Below, piece by piece: positions 1-9,718 of a stretch of DNA of 64,000 nt. Position numbers and translations under genes: made by a program. The first letter of the stretch is position 1. Every line of letters begins with the position of its first letter. The notes below the pieces were generated by a model. That model did no database searches and was not told where the DNA came from. It was given only the letters and a program-made list of their open reading frames with translations. This DNA comes from Flavobacterium tiangeerense (GTDB lineage Bacteria; Bacteroidota; Bacteroidia; Flavobacteriales; Flavobacteriaceae): the NCBI RefSeq assembly GCF_007830355.1, contig NZ_VLKO01000001.1, positions 1-64,000 on the forward strand. Reading direction: 5' to 3'.

Positions 1-2787
1 TCTAATGGTTCTGCTTCGGTGACTCCTTCTGGTGGTGCTGGTGGATATACTTATTCTTGGTCGCCTTCGGGTGGAACGGTTGCGACAGCTACTGGATTAA
101 GTGCAGGAACATATACTGTAACAGTAACCGATGCTAACGCATGTACTGCTACTAGAAACTTTACAATTACACAACCAACGGTTATCAGTATGGCAACAGC
201 TATGCAAACAAACGTATCTTGTAATGGTGAATCTAACGGTTCTGCTTCGGTGACTCCTTCTGGTGGTGCTGGTGGATATACGTACTCATGGTCGCCATCT
301 GGCGGAACGGCTGCGACTGCGACTGGACTTACAGCTGGAACTTATACTGTAACAGTAACCGATGCTAACGCATGTACAGCTACTCGAAGCTTTACAATTA
401 CACAGCCAACTGTTCTTATCGCAACCGCTGCTGCACAAACGAACGTTTCTTGCAATGGAGATGCTGACGCATCTGCTACCGTAAGTGTGTCTGGAGGAAC
501 AAGTGGTTACTCGTATGCATGGTCGCCATCTGGCGGAACGGCTGCTACAGCAACTGGATTAAGTGCAGGAACTTATACTGTTAATATTACAGATGCTAAT
601 GGTTGTTTAACGACTCAAGGTTTTACCATTACACAGCCAACAACAATTGATTTCACAACAACAGTTTTGTCTGGTTATGATTATAATACTGGATATAGTC
701 AAAGTATTGTAGCTTCAGGAGGAACAGGGGCTAAAACATATGCAGTTACAACAGGAAGTTTGCCTTCTGGTTTTTCACTATCAACAGCTGGACAGATAAC
801 AGGTACTTCAACTCAAATTGCTGATAGTAATTTTACCGTTACTGCTACTGATGCTAATAATTGTACTGCTACATTTAATTATGTACTGAATTTAAACCAA
901 ATACCAGTTACTGTAACTGCTTCACCTTCGCAAACTAAAGTATATGGGGAAAGTGATCCTGTTTTAACTTATACAGTATCACCAAGTTTACTTTCTGGAG
1001 ATTCTTTTACAGGATCTTTAACAAGAGTTAATGGTGAAAATATTGGTAATTATGCAATTAATCAAGGTTCGCTTTCAGCTGGGTCTAAATATTTAATTAC
1101 CTATGTCGGTACTAACCTTGCCATCACAGCTAAACCAATTACAGTGACAGCAACTACATCACAAACAAAAGTTTATGGGGAAATAGATCCAGTTATTGCT
1201 TATACCGTTTCACCAAGTTTAGTTAGTAGTGATTCTTTTACAGGAGCTTTAACAAGAGTTGCTGGAGAAAATACAGGAACTTATGGCATTAACCAAGGAA
1301 GTTTGAGTGCGGGATCTAATTATATGATTAGTTATGCAGGTGCTAACTTTACTATTACTGCAAAACCAATTACAGTGACGGCAACTACCTTACAAACTAA
1401 AGTTTATGGAATAGCAGATCCTTCTTTTGCGTATACACTTTCACCAAGTCTAGTAGGTAGTGATGCCTTAACAGGAACTTTATCAAGAACTGCTGGTGAA
1501 AATATTGGAAACTACGCTATCACACAAGGTAGCTTAAGTGCAGGATCTAATTATAATATTACTTATGTAAGTAGAGATTTTACAATTACGGCAAAACCGA
1601 TCACAGTAACTGCAAATGCTTCACAAACCAAAGTATATGGCACTACGAATCCAGTTTACTCTTATACTTTCTCACCAAGTCTAGTTAGTGGAGATTCTTT
1701 CACGGGAACTTTAACAAGAACAGCTGGAGAAAATATTGGAAACTATGCTATCACACAAGGTAATTTAAGTGCAGGGGCTAATTATAACATTACTTATGTA
1801 AGCAGAGATTTTACTATTACGGCAAAACCGATCACAGTAACTGCAAATGCTTCACAAACCAAAGTATTTGGTACAACGAATCCGGTTTACTCTTACACTG
1901 TTTCACCAAATTTAGTTAGTGGCGACTCTTTCACTGGAGCGTTAACAAGAACTGCTGGAGAGAATGTGGGAACGTACACCATTACACAAGGTACCTTAAG
2001 CGCCGGTACTAATTATACCATTACTTATAACGGCTCTAATTTCACGATTACGAAAGCAGATCAGTTGATAACTTGGAATCAGACTTTAGGATTTGGTTGT
2101 AATGGAGAAACTAGTATTGTTTTAACTGCTGTTTCAAATAGTGGTTTAGCAGTAAATTATACTTCTGCAAATGCGAACATTGCTTCTGTTTCAAATAATT
2201 CATTATTTTTCCAAAATTACGGATCTACAAATGTAACAGCATCGCAACCTGGAAACATGAATTACAACGCAGCTCCGACAGTTATTTTACCAGTAGTATC
2301 AAGTCAGCCCAACCTGATTAGAAAACAATTTGAAAATATTATATTCTTTGACAACAGTTCGAAGAATTTCAAATCGTACAGCTGGTATAAAAATGGAGTT
2401 TTAGTTCCAGGACAAACTTCACAGTATTTTAAAGAAAATGGTGCTTTGAATGGAACTTATTACGCAGTAGCAACAAAACTGGACGGAACATTAATTACAA
2501 GCTGTCCATTGACCCTCTCTCCAACAAGAGAAGAAGAGTACATGAGAATTGTTCCAAACCCTGTTAAAAGCAATACGAGTTTCCAATTAATGACTAATAT
2601 TAGTGCAAGCAGAATACAAAATGCACGTGTTGAAGTTTTTAACTTAACAGGAAACTTGTTAACAACTGTAAATACAAGTCAAAACAATATTGACATGATA
2701 GCTCCGAGTGTTGAGGGAATATACATTGTAAAAATTACCTTAGCAAATGGTACCTATTTTACTAAAAATCTTTTAGTAAGAAAATAA
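1..2787 (+). CDS. Giant SprB/MBG-repeat surface adhesin with T9SS sorting domain (3' part)
   Basis: The reading frame is open from base 1, so the gene starts upstream of the window and only the C-terminal ~928 residues are seen. In order there are about three SprB-type repeats of ~77 aa (each with NVSCNG, GGYTYSWSPSGG and GTYTVTVTDANAC), a putative Ig-like He_PIG-type domain (about 640-900), five MBG-type repeats of ~77 aa (about 901-2057, each opening with TVTA..SQTKVYG), an Ig-like tail, and a C-terminal type A T9SS sorting domain (VPNPVKSN to the final LLVRK). The family is exported across the outer membrane by type IX secretion and displayed on the cell surface, where SprB-like proteins act in gliding or adhesion. 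The exact role here is inferred. Neighbouring repeat units are very alike at DNA level, which suggests recent duplication or homogenisation. Confidence 0.88.
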   Translation, partial: SNGSASVTPSGGAGGYTYSWSPSGGTVATATGLSAGTYTVTVTDANACTATRNFTITQPTVISMATAMQTNVSCNGESNGSASVTPSGGAGGYTYSWSPSGGTAATATGLTAGTYTVTVTDANACTATRSFTITQPTVLIATAAAQTNVSCNGDADASATVSVSGGTSGYSYAWSPSGGTAATATGLSAGTYTVNITDANGCLTTQGFTITQPTTIDFTTTVLSGYDYNTGYSQSIVASGGTGAKTYAVTTGSLPSGFSLSTAGQITGTSTQIADSNFTVTATDANNCTATFNYVLNLNQIPVTVTASPSQTKVYGESDPVLTYTVSPSLLSGDSFTGSLTRVNGENIGNYAINQGSLSAGSKYLITYVGTNLAITAKPITVTATTSQTKVYGEIDPVIAYTVSPSLVSSDSFTGALTRVAGENTGTYGINQGSLSAGSNYMISYAGANFTITAKPITVTATTLQTKVYGIADPSFAYTLSPSLVGSDALTGTLSRTAGENIGNYAITQGSLSAGSNYNITYVSRDFTITAKPITVTANASQTKVYGTTNPVYSYTFSPSLVSGDSFTGTLTRTAGENIGNYAITQGNLSAGANYNITYVSRDFTITAKPITVTANASQTKVFGTTNPVYSYTVSPNLVSGDSFTGALTRTAGENVGTYTITQGTLSAGTNYTITYNGSNFTITKADQLITWNQTLGFGCNGETSIVLTAVSNSGLAVNYTSANANIASVSNNSLFFQNYGSTNVTASQPGNMNYNAAPTVILPVVSSQPNLIRKQFENIIFFDNSSKNFKSYSWYKNGVLVPGQTSQYFKENGALNGTYYAVATKLDGTLITSCPLTLSPTREEEYMRIVPNPVKSNTSFQLMTNISASRIQNARVEVFNLTGNLLTTVNTSQNNIDMIAPSVEGIYIVKITLANGTYFTKNLLVRK

Positions 2788-2806
2788 AATAATTTAAAGA
2801 ATATGA

Positions 2807-2833
2807 CATCCTCATTTTTAATGAATGGGGATG
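2807..2833 (+). terminator. Weak hairpin after the adhesin gene
   Basis: CATCCTCATT (2807-2816) pairs with AATGGGGATG (2824-2833) with one G-U pair. The following T tract is poor (GATTATTCTA), so termination here is only a suggestion. Confidence 0.35.
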
Positions 2834-2952
2834 GATTATTCTAATTTAAAAAACAAGTATGAAATCGCCATTACCAAATAGTTTTCGTGAGCAATAACCA
2901 ACAAATAAAAGGCGATGACGCATAGGAATGCTAAAAAATAAATTTTATATCT

Positions 2953-3786
2953 ATGAAATTCAATATTAAAAACATAATAGGAACTATAGCTTTCTTAATT
3001 TCACAAGGTATAGCTGCACAGTTTTATGTAGGAATACAGTCGGGAATAGGAAATATTCAGAGTGATATTGCTGGTATACAAACAGGTAATCGCCTTGGAG
3101 GAGCTATAAAAGCAGGCTATATCTACTCTTTAAATAGTCATTTTGGAATTGGTACAGGGTTAGAGTTCTCGCAATACAAGCAAGAAGTATCTTTTTCTCG
3201 GCCTACTGCAACACTTTCAAATTTTGAAGTTGATGCTTCAACTTCGGCATTTGTATATAACATGACTACAAACAATTATAGAGAAAAACAAACATTACAG
3301 GCTGTGCAAATTCCTCTTTTTGTGCAATATAAAAAAAACATAAATACTGGTGTTGACTTTAATTTTAGAGCTGGTGCTAAATATTTTTTACCTGTAAACT
3401 ATGAAATTAATGCAACTGCCGATTATGCAAATGGTACTGCTTATTATCCAGATGTAAACCTGACTATTTTTGATTTACCAGAATTTGGTTTTGGTCAACA
3501 AAATAATTATTCCGCATCAGGAGAATACAAAACTAAAGGAATTGTAATGAGTTCTTTTGAGTTAGGATTTACATTTGATATGGGAAAAAAGAGTTCTTTG
3601 TATGCAGCCATGTTTTTGGAAAATGGATATGGTACAATCTTAAACCAAAACAAAAATGAATCTTATATTGGTTACAGCCCAACATCTACAGCTGAAAGGA
3701 AAGCTAATGGCTTGTACAGTACTGATAAAGATGCTGAAATTAAACCGGTAGCTTTTGGTGTAACGCTAGGATGGAATTTTAAATAA
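2953..3786 (+). CDS. PorT-like outer-membrane beta-barrel protein
   Basis: This is a 277-aa protein with an N-terminal signal peptide (hydrophobic stretch to about residue 22, ending GIAAQF) followed by alternating amphipathic strands rich in Gly, Tyr and Phe. The last residues, GVTLGWNFK, end in an aromatic-containing strand typical of outer-membrane barrels. It resembles the PF13568/PorT-like family. It lies 165 nt after the adhesin and in the same direction. Accessory barrels often follow T9SS-exported proteins, so a link to anchoring of the adhesin is possible but not shown. A terminator follows immediately. Confidence 0.75.
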   Translation: MKFNIKNIIGTIAFLISQGIAAQFYVGIQSGIGNIQSDIAGIQTGNRLGGAIKAGYIYSLNSHFGIGTGLEFSQYKQEVSFSRPTATLSNFEVDASTSAFVYNMTTNNYREKQTLQAVQIPLFVQYKKNINTGVDFNFRAGAKYFLPVNYEINATADYANGTAYYPDVNLTIFDLPEFGFGQQNNYSASGEYKTKGIVMSSFELGFTFDMGKKSSLYAAMFLENGYGTILNQNKNESYIGYSPTSTAERKANGLYSTDKDAEIKPVAFGVTLGWNFK

Positions 3787-3808
3787 TCTCATTTTTTAAA
3801 ATAATGAA

Positions 3809-3842
3809 AAGGTCTTGACTCAAAATCAAGGCCTTTTTTTTT
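3809..3842 (+). terminator. Rho-independent terminator after the barrel gene
   Basis: AAGGTCTTGA (3809-3818) pairs with TCAAGGCCTT (3826-3835) with a single G-U pair, and a run of nine T follows. Confidence 0.85.
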
Positions 3843-3880
3843 GCAGAAAACATCTTTTCAAAGTGGTTAAACTGTAATTA

Positions 3881-4177
3881 AAATTTGCAGACGGTATTAC
3901 CATCACTTTGGCCCATATTACTGAGAGATTTCATAGTACTATTGATTTTGAATCAACTCTTGTTGTGGTTATTTACCCAAATCAAAGTTAATAAATTTAT
4001 AACGTATAATCTGGCATAAATGCAGAATTTCTAGAAATCAATCTTTCTGATCAAGTACTAAAAACTTTTTAAACAGAAGCTGGTGTCAACAATATAATTG
4101 ACTTGCAAAACTTTAGTACTACCATTTATTTTATAAAACAAATTAGTATTCTTAAAGCAAAACACACCGAATTATAA
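3881..4177 (+). pseudogene. Possible decayed coding remnant in a 600-bp gap
   Basis: The stretch between the terminator at 3842 and the promoter at 4334 has no intact gene. In one frame (codons starting at 3881) three protein-like blocks appear, interrupted by stops at 3989, 3992, 4007 and 4070. They are a block reading FADGITITLAHITERFHS, a block reading SGINAEFLEINLSDQVLKTF, and a block containing EAGVNNIIDLQNFSTTIYF that ends at the stop 4175-4177. All share one frame, which suits point-mutation decay better than random sequence, but I do not recognise a parent family. AT-rich noise is a real alternative. Confidence 0.25.
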
Positions 4178-4333
4178 TTTTAAAAAAAATCTCTATTTCC
4201 AATTTATGTTGTTTAAGAAAATCTTGAATAGCTTTTTTTGTTAGGCGGAAACCTTACTAATTGAAAAAGATCTGATACTTTTAATAACTTTCTAAATCCT
4301 TCAAAATTTAATTAAAAACCTGTAACATATAAT

Positions 4334-4363
4334 ATTGGCTTAACTTTGGGAATTGTAAATTTG
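4334..4363 (+). promoter_or_regulatory. Bacteroidota-type promoter for the secreted nuclease gene
   Basis: TTG at 4335-4337 is followed after 18 nt by TAAATTTG (4356-4363), matching the TTG/TAnnTTTG consensus of Flavobacteriia. It would start transcription near 4370. This favours the ATG at 4388 over the in-frame ATG at 4346. Confidence 0.7.
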
Positions 4364-4387
4364 CAAGATAATTACAATTGTAACCCT

Positions 4388-7300
4388 ATGAAACACAATT
4401 ACACATGGAACCATATTATGGTTTTATTTATTTTTTTTATGGGCTTCACGCCAAATCTTGAAGCACAAGTAACCCAACCTACACCTCAAGACTTACCTTT
4501 TACTCAAAACTTCTCTACACTTGATGCCACATCAACTACCTATTCAGCAGGATTTCAGGGGTGGAAAGCAAGTATTTTACCGACAAGCAGTTTCGTTACG
4601 ACGGGAACGTTGGTAGGAGATACTCCTTTAACAGCAAGTAGTACGGCAGGAACAACTTCTGGTAACGTACATAACTACAATGGTAAAATTGGTTTTTTGA
4701 ACTCAGGATCACTAGATTTAACAATAGCTCTAGCTTTAAAAACAACTGGAAAAACAGGGATTTTTGTAGAGTATGATGCCATGGTCATTCGTAATCCTTA
4801 TAATGGAACCAACAATACCCGCATAAATGACCTTGTAATGCAATACAGAGTAGGCACTACAGATGCTTTTGTTACCCTTTCATCAACATTGTATTCTAGT
4901 ACCACTACTCCACAAACCTCAGGAACTACAGAACAAAATCTACAAAAAATAAGAGTACAACTTCCAGTAGATTGCGAAGATAAAGACGTAGTACAAATAA
5001 GATGGATATCAAGACAAGCATCGGGCACTGGTTCAAGACCTTCATTTGCAATAGACAATATTAGGGTGATAAATGATGTAATTGCACCAGTATACGCAAC
5101 TGGATTCCCAAAAATAAGTGATATCCTCTCAACAGGTTTTGATTTTGTAACTAAAATCAATGAACCTGGAAAAACTTTTTATGTTGTGCTACCTGTTGGT
5201 AGTGCTGCACCTAGTATCGCGCAAATAAAGGCAGGAACAGATGCTACCAATACCATTGCTTTTAAAGCTGGATTACTAACTATTACTGACCCAGAGGTTG
5301 AGTATATACAAAGTATAACTGGTTTGTCTATAGGTACATCTTATAATTTATATACCATTTCAGAAGACGGATCTGGTAATACGCAAGCGTCAAGTACTTT
5401 ATTGCCTGTTACTACATCATCAGTGGCTGTACCTTCTATCAAGCCAACAGTATCAAATTTAAACTTTGGTTTCGTTGAACAAAATACAACCAGCGCTCCA
5501 CTACAGTATGACATTCAAGCTGAAAATTTAAGCAATGATATCACAGTAACGGCAACGGGTAATTACGTTATATCTAAAACAGAAACTGGTACTTATGCAA
5601 ACAGTTTAAATTATGGTGCTAATGAATTTACTAATGCAGCTTTAGCAAAAGTCTTTGTGAAATTCACACCAACAGCTATAGGAACGGTAACAGGAACTAT
5701 TACCCACCAAACAACTGGTGGATCTAATAAAACTGTTACTCTTACAGGTAAAGGAATAAATCCATATTTCCAAGATTTTAATGATCCAAATGTACTTACT
5801 AATAGTGGCTGGACAGAATACAGTGTTGCTGGAAATAACTTAAAATGGACTAGTACGAATACACGCTTTAATAGTTCTCCTGCAGCCGTTCAAATGAATG
5901 GATATGCAGAAAACGGAGCTAGCAAAGACTGGTTGATTTCTCCCGTATTGCGTTTAAATGCTTTTGATAAATTTCCATTATTATCTTTTTACGCTCGAAA
6001 ATTTTTCTCAGGAACGTCTCTTAAATTAATGGTTTCAACTAACTATGATGGAAAAAGCAATCCCGATACTGCAACTTGGACCGCCATTGAAGGAGATTTT
6101 CCAACAACTACAGGAACGTTCAAACAATCACAGTTTATTAACCTTGAAGCCTATAAAACAAATAGTACGTATGTGGCTTGGGTATATGAATCAGCTACAT
6201 CTGGAGGAACTGATAGTGCCGAGTGGACTATTGATGATGTGATTATATCAAATGAAGCTACTTTTATTGCCTCAAATCCTAATTTAAACTTTGGAGAAAT
6301 TAATCCTAATACCACTTCTGCTAGTCAATCGTTTATATTCATGGCTGGTGGCTTTGGAAACATAACTATTAATGCTCCAGCAAACTATGAATTATCAACA
6401 GACAATATTGTTTTTACAACTAGCCTAGTTGTAACTGCTGCCGATGCTGTGATAGGTAAATTAGTATATGCGCGTTTCGTACCAATTTCAAAGGAATTGA
6501 GTATCTCTGGCCCATTAAAAATTACAGGAACTGGACTAAATCAAGAAATTGGTTCTTTTAAAGGGTCTTCATTACCAAAAACTGAAACTTTTGACATTGT
6601 AACCTATAATTTAGAATTTTTTGGTACTGATGTTAAAGATACCAGCGGAAGTGAATTCGGTCCAACAAATGATGTACTTCAAATAGATAATGTTGCAAAA
6701 GTAATTAATACAATGAACGCTGATGTGTATGCAGTTCAAGAAGTATCAGATGATGCCGCATTAGAAACTTTGATCCAAAAAATAAGCGTGAATGGTAAAA
6801 CTTTTGCAAAAGTAGTTTCTCCTGTATGGTCTCGCTCCTTTCAAGCACCAGATCCTAACTTTCCTCCACAAAAACTGGTAGTACTATATAATACACAAAC
6901 TACAACCGTAAAGAAATCTCGTGTCATGTTTAGTAAACTTTATGATGAAGTACGTGCAGGAACTAAAACGTTACCTAACTACCCAAGTACAGGTGATAGC
7001 TTTTATTCGTCTGGTCGTTTGCCGTATATGGTTGAAATAGAGACAAACATTAACGGAATTAAAAAAGACCTTACCATTATTAATCTTCACGCTCGTGCAA
7101 ATAGCGGTAGTGATATTGCTAGATACAACATGCGTAAGTATGATGTTGAATTGTTAAAAGACAGTCTTGATGTAAATTATCCTAATGCAAATATTATTCT
7201 TCTTGGCGATTACAATGATGATGTTGACCAATCTGTAATTGCAGGAAATCCGTCTTCTTATCAAAAATTAGTAGAAGACACAGCAAGATATAATACACTG

Positions 7301-7798
7301 ACCTTAGATATTAGTAAAGCTGGTGCATTTAGTTATTTGTCATCTGGAGGATTTTTAGATCATATTTTAGTATCTAATGAACTTACTGATGAGTATGTTA
7401 CAAATTCTACAGTAGTATATGATCCTAGAAATGATGTTCCAAATTATGTTACTACAACCTCAGATCACGGTCCTGTAATTGCTCGTTTTGAATTAAAAGC
7501 TGATCCTGTGTTGAGTGTAAATGATGTTTTACCAACGAATAAAACAATCGTGAAAATGTATCCAAACCCAGTATCCGATATATTAAACGTTTCAATGAAT
7601 TCATTTGAAAATGAAAACGTGAAACTTCAATTTTATAATGTTTTAGGAAGAGCCATTGGAATGCCAATAGATTTGAGTCCAAAATCAAACAGAGATAATT
7701 CCTCTATTGATGTATCTCAACTACCTACAGGCATATACATCTACTCGCTTTCCGTTGGAAATAAAATTATTCAAACTGATAAAATCATAAAAAAATAA
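4388..7798 (+). CDS. Secreted endonuclease/exonuclease/phosphatase-family protein with T9SS sorting domain
   Basis: The protein is ~1136 aa from the ATG at 4388, which gives a proper signal peptide (MKHNYTWNHIMVLFIFFMGF, cleavage near LEAQ). An upstream ATG at 4346 lies before the predicted transcription start. The N-terminal half holds jelly-roll or choice-of-anchor-like domains (FTQNFSTLD and FNDPNVLTNSGW mark two starts) and Ig-like segments. The C-terminal third is an intact EEP nuclease fold: TYNLEFFGTD, AVQEVSDD (metal Glu), INLHARANS, ILLGDYNDD (Asp/Asn) and TSDHGPV (terminal Asp-His). A type A T9SS sorting domain (MYPNPVSDILNV to KIIKK) ends it. It is probably an extracellular or surface DNase/RNase for nucleic-acid scavenging or biofilm turnover. 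The substrate is unproven. Confidence 0.85.
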   Translation: MKHNYTWNHIMVLFIFFMGFTPNLEAQVTQPTPQDLPFTQNFSTLDATSTTYSAGFQGWKASILPTSSFVTTGTLVGDTPLTASSTAGTTSGNVHNYNGKIGFLNSGSLDLTIALALKTTGKTGIFVEYDAMVIRNPYNGTNNTRINDLVMQYRVGTTDAFVTLSSTLYSSTTTPQTSGTTEQNLQKIRVQLPVDCEDKDVVQIRWISRQASGTGSRPSFAIDNIRVINDVIAPVYATGFPKISDILSTGFDFVTKINEPGKTFYVVLPVGSAAPSIAQIKAGTDATNTIAFKAGLLTITDPEVEYIQSITGLSIGTSYNLYTISEDGSGNTQASSTLLPVTTSSVAVPSIKPTVSNLNFGFVEQNTTSAPLQYDIQAENLSNDITVTATGNYVISKTETGTYANSLNYGANEFTNAALAKVFVKFTPTAIGTVTGTITHQTTGGSNKTVTLTGKGINPYFQDFNDPNVLTNSGWTEYSVAGNNLKWTSTNTRFNSSPAAVQMNGYAENGASKDWLISPVLRLNAFDKFPLLSFYARKFFSGTSLKLMVSTNYDGKSNPDTATWTAIEGDFPTTTGTFKQSQFINLEAYKTNSTYVAWVYESATSGGTDSAEWTIDDVIISNEATFIASNPNLNFGEINPNTTSASQSFIFMAGGFGNITINAPANYELSTDNIVFTTSLVVTAADAVIGKLVYARFVPISKELSISGPLKITGTGLNQEIGSFKGSSLPKTETFDIVTYNLEFFGTDVKDTSGSEFGPTNDVLQIDNVAKVINTMNADVYAVQEVSDDAALETLIQKISVNGKTFAKVVSPVWSRSFQAPDPNFPPQKLVVLYNTQTTTVKKSRVMFSKLYDEVRAGTKTLPNYPSTGDSFYSSGRLPYMVEIETNINGIKKDLTIINLHARANSGSDIARYNMRKYDVELLKDSLDVNYPNANIILLGDYNDDVDQSVIAGNPSSYQKLVEDTARYNTLTLDISKAGAFSYLSSGGFLDHILVSNELTDEYVTNSTVVYDPRNDVPNYVTTTSDHGPVIARFELKADPVLSVNDVLPTNKTIVKMYPNPVSDILNVSMNSFENENVKLQFYNVLGRAIGMPIDLSPKSNRDNSSIDVSQLPTGIYIYSLSVGNKIIQTDKIIKK

Positions 7799-7814
7799 TT
7801 TAAAGTAGATCCAT

Positions 7815-7856
7815 AAAAAAAGCCAGATTTCATGTATTTGAAATCTGGCTTTTTTG
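7815..7856 (+). terminator. Rho-independent terminator after the nuclease gene
   Basis: A perfect 12-bp stem, AGCCAGATTTCA (7821-7832) with TGAAATCTGGCT (7839-7850), is followed by six T. Confidence 0.92.
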
Positions 7857-7976
7857 TTACGATAAAACTAAAAACAAGTTAATATACTTGCGAATTATTT
7901 TGAAACAGTTATTTGATTTAGTATCTAAATAGCTAGAAAGTTTTTCTTAATTTTACAGTCTTACAAAAGAAATTTT

Positions 7977-9347
7977 ATGTCAACTTTACTTCCTTTTTTA
8001 TTTATTTTTTTGGTTGCATTAGGTCTCGGAATTTTTCTGGGAAAACTCATTTTTTCTGCTCGATTTCAGTCTGAAAAAATTGGATTAGAAGAAAAACTAA
8101 TTGCTTACACCAGCCAATTCAATCAACTTAAGGAACAAGTTCAAGTAGACAAAGCAACTTTTGAAAAACAACTGGAGAGCGCCACAATTGCGAAAGAAGC
8201 AATTCGGAATGAAAAAGACAGTTTAGCGATTCAACTTTCAAAAAAAGAAGTAGATTTCGAAAATCTTTGGGAACGAAATAAAGAACAAAAGGACGAAGTA
8301 GAAAAACTACAAGAAAAATTCACCAAGGAATTTGAGAACCTTGCCAATAAAATATTAGACGAAAAATCGAATAAATTTACGGAGCAAAACAAAGAAAATA
8401 TGAAAAACATCTTGTCTCCACTACAAGATAAAATTCAGTTATTCGAAAAGAAAGTAGAAGATACACATAAAGAAAGCATTGATTATCATGCAGCTTTACG
8501 CCAACAAATACTGGGCTTGCGCGAAATGAATATTCAAATGAGCAAAGAAACCATCAACCTTACCAAAGCATTAAAAGGCGATAGCAAAATGCAAGGAAAT
8601 TGGGGCGAATTAGTTTTAGAACGCGTTCTAGAAAAGTCAGGCTTAGAAAAAGGTCGTGAGTATGAAGTACAACAAGCCTTTACTACCGAAGATGGAAACC
8701 GCGTTTTTCCTGACGTTGTTATTAATTTGCCGGATGGTAAAAAAATGATTGTCGACTCTAAAGTTTCCCTTACGGCTTACGAAAAGTACATTAATGAAGA
8801 GGATGATGCTGCAAAAGCTGGATTTTTACGCGAGCATGTCAATTCAATTAAACGTCATGTGGAGCAATTAGGCAATAAAAATTATCATGACTTATACCAA
8901 ATGGAAAGTCCTGATTTTGTTCTGCTTTTTATTCCGATAGAGCCAGCCTTTGCTATGGCACTTAATGAAGATACTACGCTGTACAACAAAGCATTCGAAA
9001 AAAACATAGTCATTGTAACTCCAGCCACTTTATTAGCTACCTTACGAACTATTGATAGTATGTGGACCAACCAAAAACAACAGGAAAATGCACTAGAAAT
9101 TGCGAGACAAGCTGGTGCACTTTATGATAAATTTGAAGGATTTGTTGCTGATTTAATCAAAATTGGTAAAAAAATAGACGAAAGTAAAACTGAATATTCA
9201 GGTGCTATGAACAAGCTAGTTGATGGAAAAGGGAACTTAATTGTCAGCGTCGAAAAATTGAAAAAAATGGGAGCCAAAGCTAAAAAAGCACTTCCAGAAA
9301 GCATATTAAATAGAGCCGAAAAAGACGATAATCAATTACTAAACTAA
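7977..9347 (+). CDS. rmuC: DNA recombination protein RmuC
   Basis: The 456-aa protein has one N-terminal membrane segment (about residues 4-24), a long Glu/Lys-rich coiled coil (about 25-190) and the RmuC core, recognisable from LKGDSKMQGNWGELVLERVLEKSGL, the nuclease-like FPDVVINLPDGKKMIVDSKVS segment and IPIEPAFAMAL. RmuC proteins limit DNA inversions between short inverted repeats and are thought to have a restriction-nuclease-like fold. The length is typical. The stop lies 5 nt before the next small membrane-protein gene, so 7977-10273 is probably one operon. Confidence 0.93.
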   Translation: MSTLLPFLFIFLVALGLGIFLGKLIFSARFQSEKIGLEEKLIAYTSQFNQLKEQVQVDKATFEKQLESATIAKEAIRNEKDSLAIQLSKKEVDFENLWERNKEQKDEVEKLQEKFTKEFENLANKILDEKSNKFTEQNKENMKNILSPLQDKIQLFEKKVEDTHKESIDYHAALRQQILGLREMNIQMSKETINLTKALKGDSKMQGNWGELVLERVLEKSGLEKGREYEVQQAFTTEDGNRVFPDVVINLPDGKKMIVDSKVSLTAYEKYINEEDDAAKAGFLREHVNSIKRHVEQLGNKNYHDLYQMESPDFVLLFIPIEPAFAMALNEDTTLYNKAFEKNIVIVTPATLLATLRTIDSMWTNQKQQENALEIARQAGALYDKFEGFVADLIKIGKKIDESKTEYSGAMNKLVDGKGNLIVSVEKLKKMGAKAKKALPESILNRAEKDDNQLLN

Positions 9348-9352
9348 ATAAA

Positions 9353-9718
9353 ATGAGAAAATTTTTAATGATTACAGCAGCAATGATTATATTATTTATT
9401 GTTGGATATTTCACTTTTTTATACAATGCTACCTATAGTGAAGGAGTTCGTTCTGGCGAATTAATTAAAGTCAGTAATAAAGGAGTCGCTTTTAAAACTT
9501 GGGAAGGAGAAATCAGCCAAGGTATTTCAGGAGCACAAATTTTCACCTTTTCAGTATTAGATAGCGAGGAAAAAGTAATCTCAGATTTACAGTCGTTAGA
9601 AGGTCAATATGTTCAAGTAAATTACGTAGAACGATACCGTACTTTTCCATGGTGGGGCGATACACGCTATTTCATTACTGATGTTAAAAAAGTCAACTCG
9701 CCATTTAAAATAAAATAA
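9353..9718 (+). CDS. Small membrane-anchored protein of a conserved flavobacterial family
   Basis: This 121-aa protein has one N-terminal transmembrane segment (about residues 5-25) and a small soluble domain with SEGVRSGELIKVSNKG, KTWEGEISQG and VERYRTFPWWGDTRYFI. Similar short flavobacterial proteins are sometimes labelled '6-phosphogluconate dehydrogenase' in databases. Nothing in this sequence supports that enzyme: there is no Rossmann motif and the length is far too short. The function is unknown. It sits between rmuC (5-nt gap) and the thioesterase (directly abutting). Confidence 0.8.
   Translation: MRKFLMITAAMIILFIVGYFTFLYNATYSEGVRSGELIKVSNKGVAFKTWEGEISQGISGAQIFTFSVLDSEEKVISDLQSLEGQYVQVNYVERYRTFPWWGDTRYFITDVKKVNSPFKIK

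Noticed and set aside
1..2060. CRISPR-like or tandem-repeat array
   Set aside because: The repetition is in-frame protein repeats (SprB and MBG) of ~231 bp with no spacers of fixed length.
4240..4246. GTTAGGC as an integron attC core site
   Set aside because: It is a single 7-mer with no partner core site, no integrase and no cassette array nearby.
4798..5160. Reverse-strand frame inside the secreted nuclease gene
   Set aside because: It is a shadow of the forward coding frame with no domain or start signal.
9353..9718. 6-phosphogluconate dehydrogenase label for the 121-aa protein
   Set aside because: It has no nucleotide-binding motif, is too short and has a membrane segment; the label looks like a propagated annotation error.
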